In this document: piece by piece, positions 5,531-5,535 of the stretch
Numbering within the stretch: position 1 is the first letter of the stretch
How the letters are laid out: each line of letters begins with the position of its first letter
Assembly (NCBI GenBank): GCA_030592355.1
Contig: JAUVJE010000155.1
Location: 1-5,535, forward strand
Length of the DNA stretch: 5,535 bases
Direction: 5' to 3'
Source: Clostridia bacterium
GTDB taxonomy: Bacteria > Bacillota > Clostridia > DUPQ01
Translations under genes and position numbers: made by a program
Notes under the pieces: model-generated
What the model was told of the DNA's origin: nothing
Databases searched by the model: none
What the model saw: only the letters and a program-made list of their open reading frames with translations

Positions 5531-5535
5531 TCGCT

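Noticed and set aside
1..5535. CRISPR arrays, tRNA or rRNA genes, insertion sequences
   Set aside because: I saw no regularly spaced repeats, tRNA cloverleaf or rRNA segments, and no transposase motifs or terminal repeats.

Overview
The window looks like a piece of a Gram-positive, probably clostridial (Bacillota) chromosome. The DNA is AT-rich (roughly 40% GC by eye), the Shine-Dalgarno sites are strong (GGAGG, GGAG), and genes are tightly packed with GTG as well as ATG starts. The proteins match this: UroD/MtaA-type families and a cytoplasmic six-hairpin-type carbohydrate enzyme without a signal peptide. The genus cannot be fixed from the sequence.

Layout. On the minus strand lie the first 91 codons of a membrane-anchored TlpA/ResA-like thioredoxin (1-275, running off the left edge) and, upstream of it, an unrecognised six-helix membrane protein (355-1191). 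A 147-bp divergent control region (1192-1338) follows. It holds back-to-back extended -10 promoters built from a 13-bp inverted repeat, plus two further dyads that could be operators. On the plus strand a compact three-gene operon fills the rest: a UroD-superfamily protein (1339-2469), a 668-residue putative intracellular glycosidase-like protein (2469-4475), and a second, different UroD-superfamily protein (4475-5530). Both junctions overlap by exactly one base (TAATG and TAGTG), so the three proteins are probably made in a coupled way.

How the genes may work together. Neither UroD-like protein is a standard haem-pathway uroporphyrinogen decarboxylase. The second keeps the His-x-Cys-Gly signature of the zinc methyltransferases of the MtaA/MtbA branch, with a His where those enzymes have their distal Cys. 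The first has Asp-Thr-Asp-Gly in place of His-x-Cys-Gly and an Asp-His pair near the distal position. With a sugar-enzyme-like protein between them, the most interesting reading is a cytoplasmic route that handles a modified, perhaps O-methylated, glycoside: one protein releases or processes the sugar and the UroD-like pair carries out methyl transfer or another unusual chemistry. No corrinoid protein or corrinoid activase is present here, so this is a hypothesis. The window ends five bases after the last stop codon, so the operon may continue.
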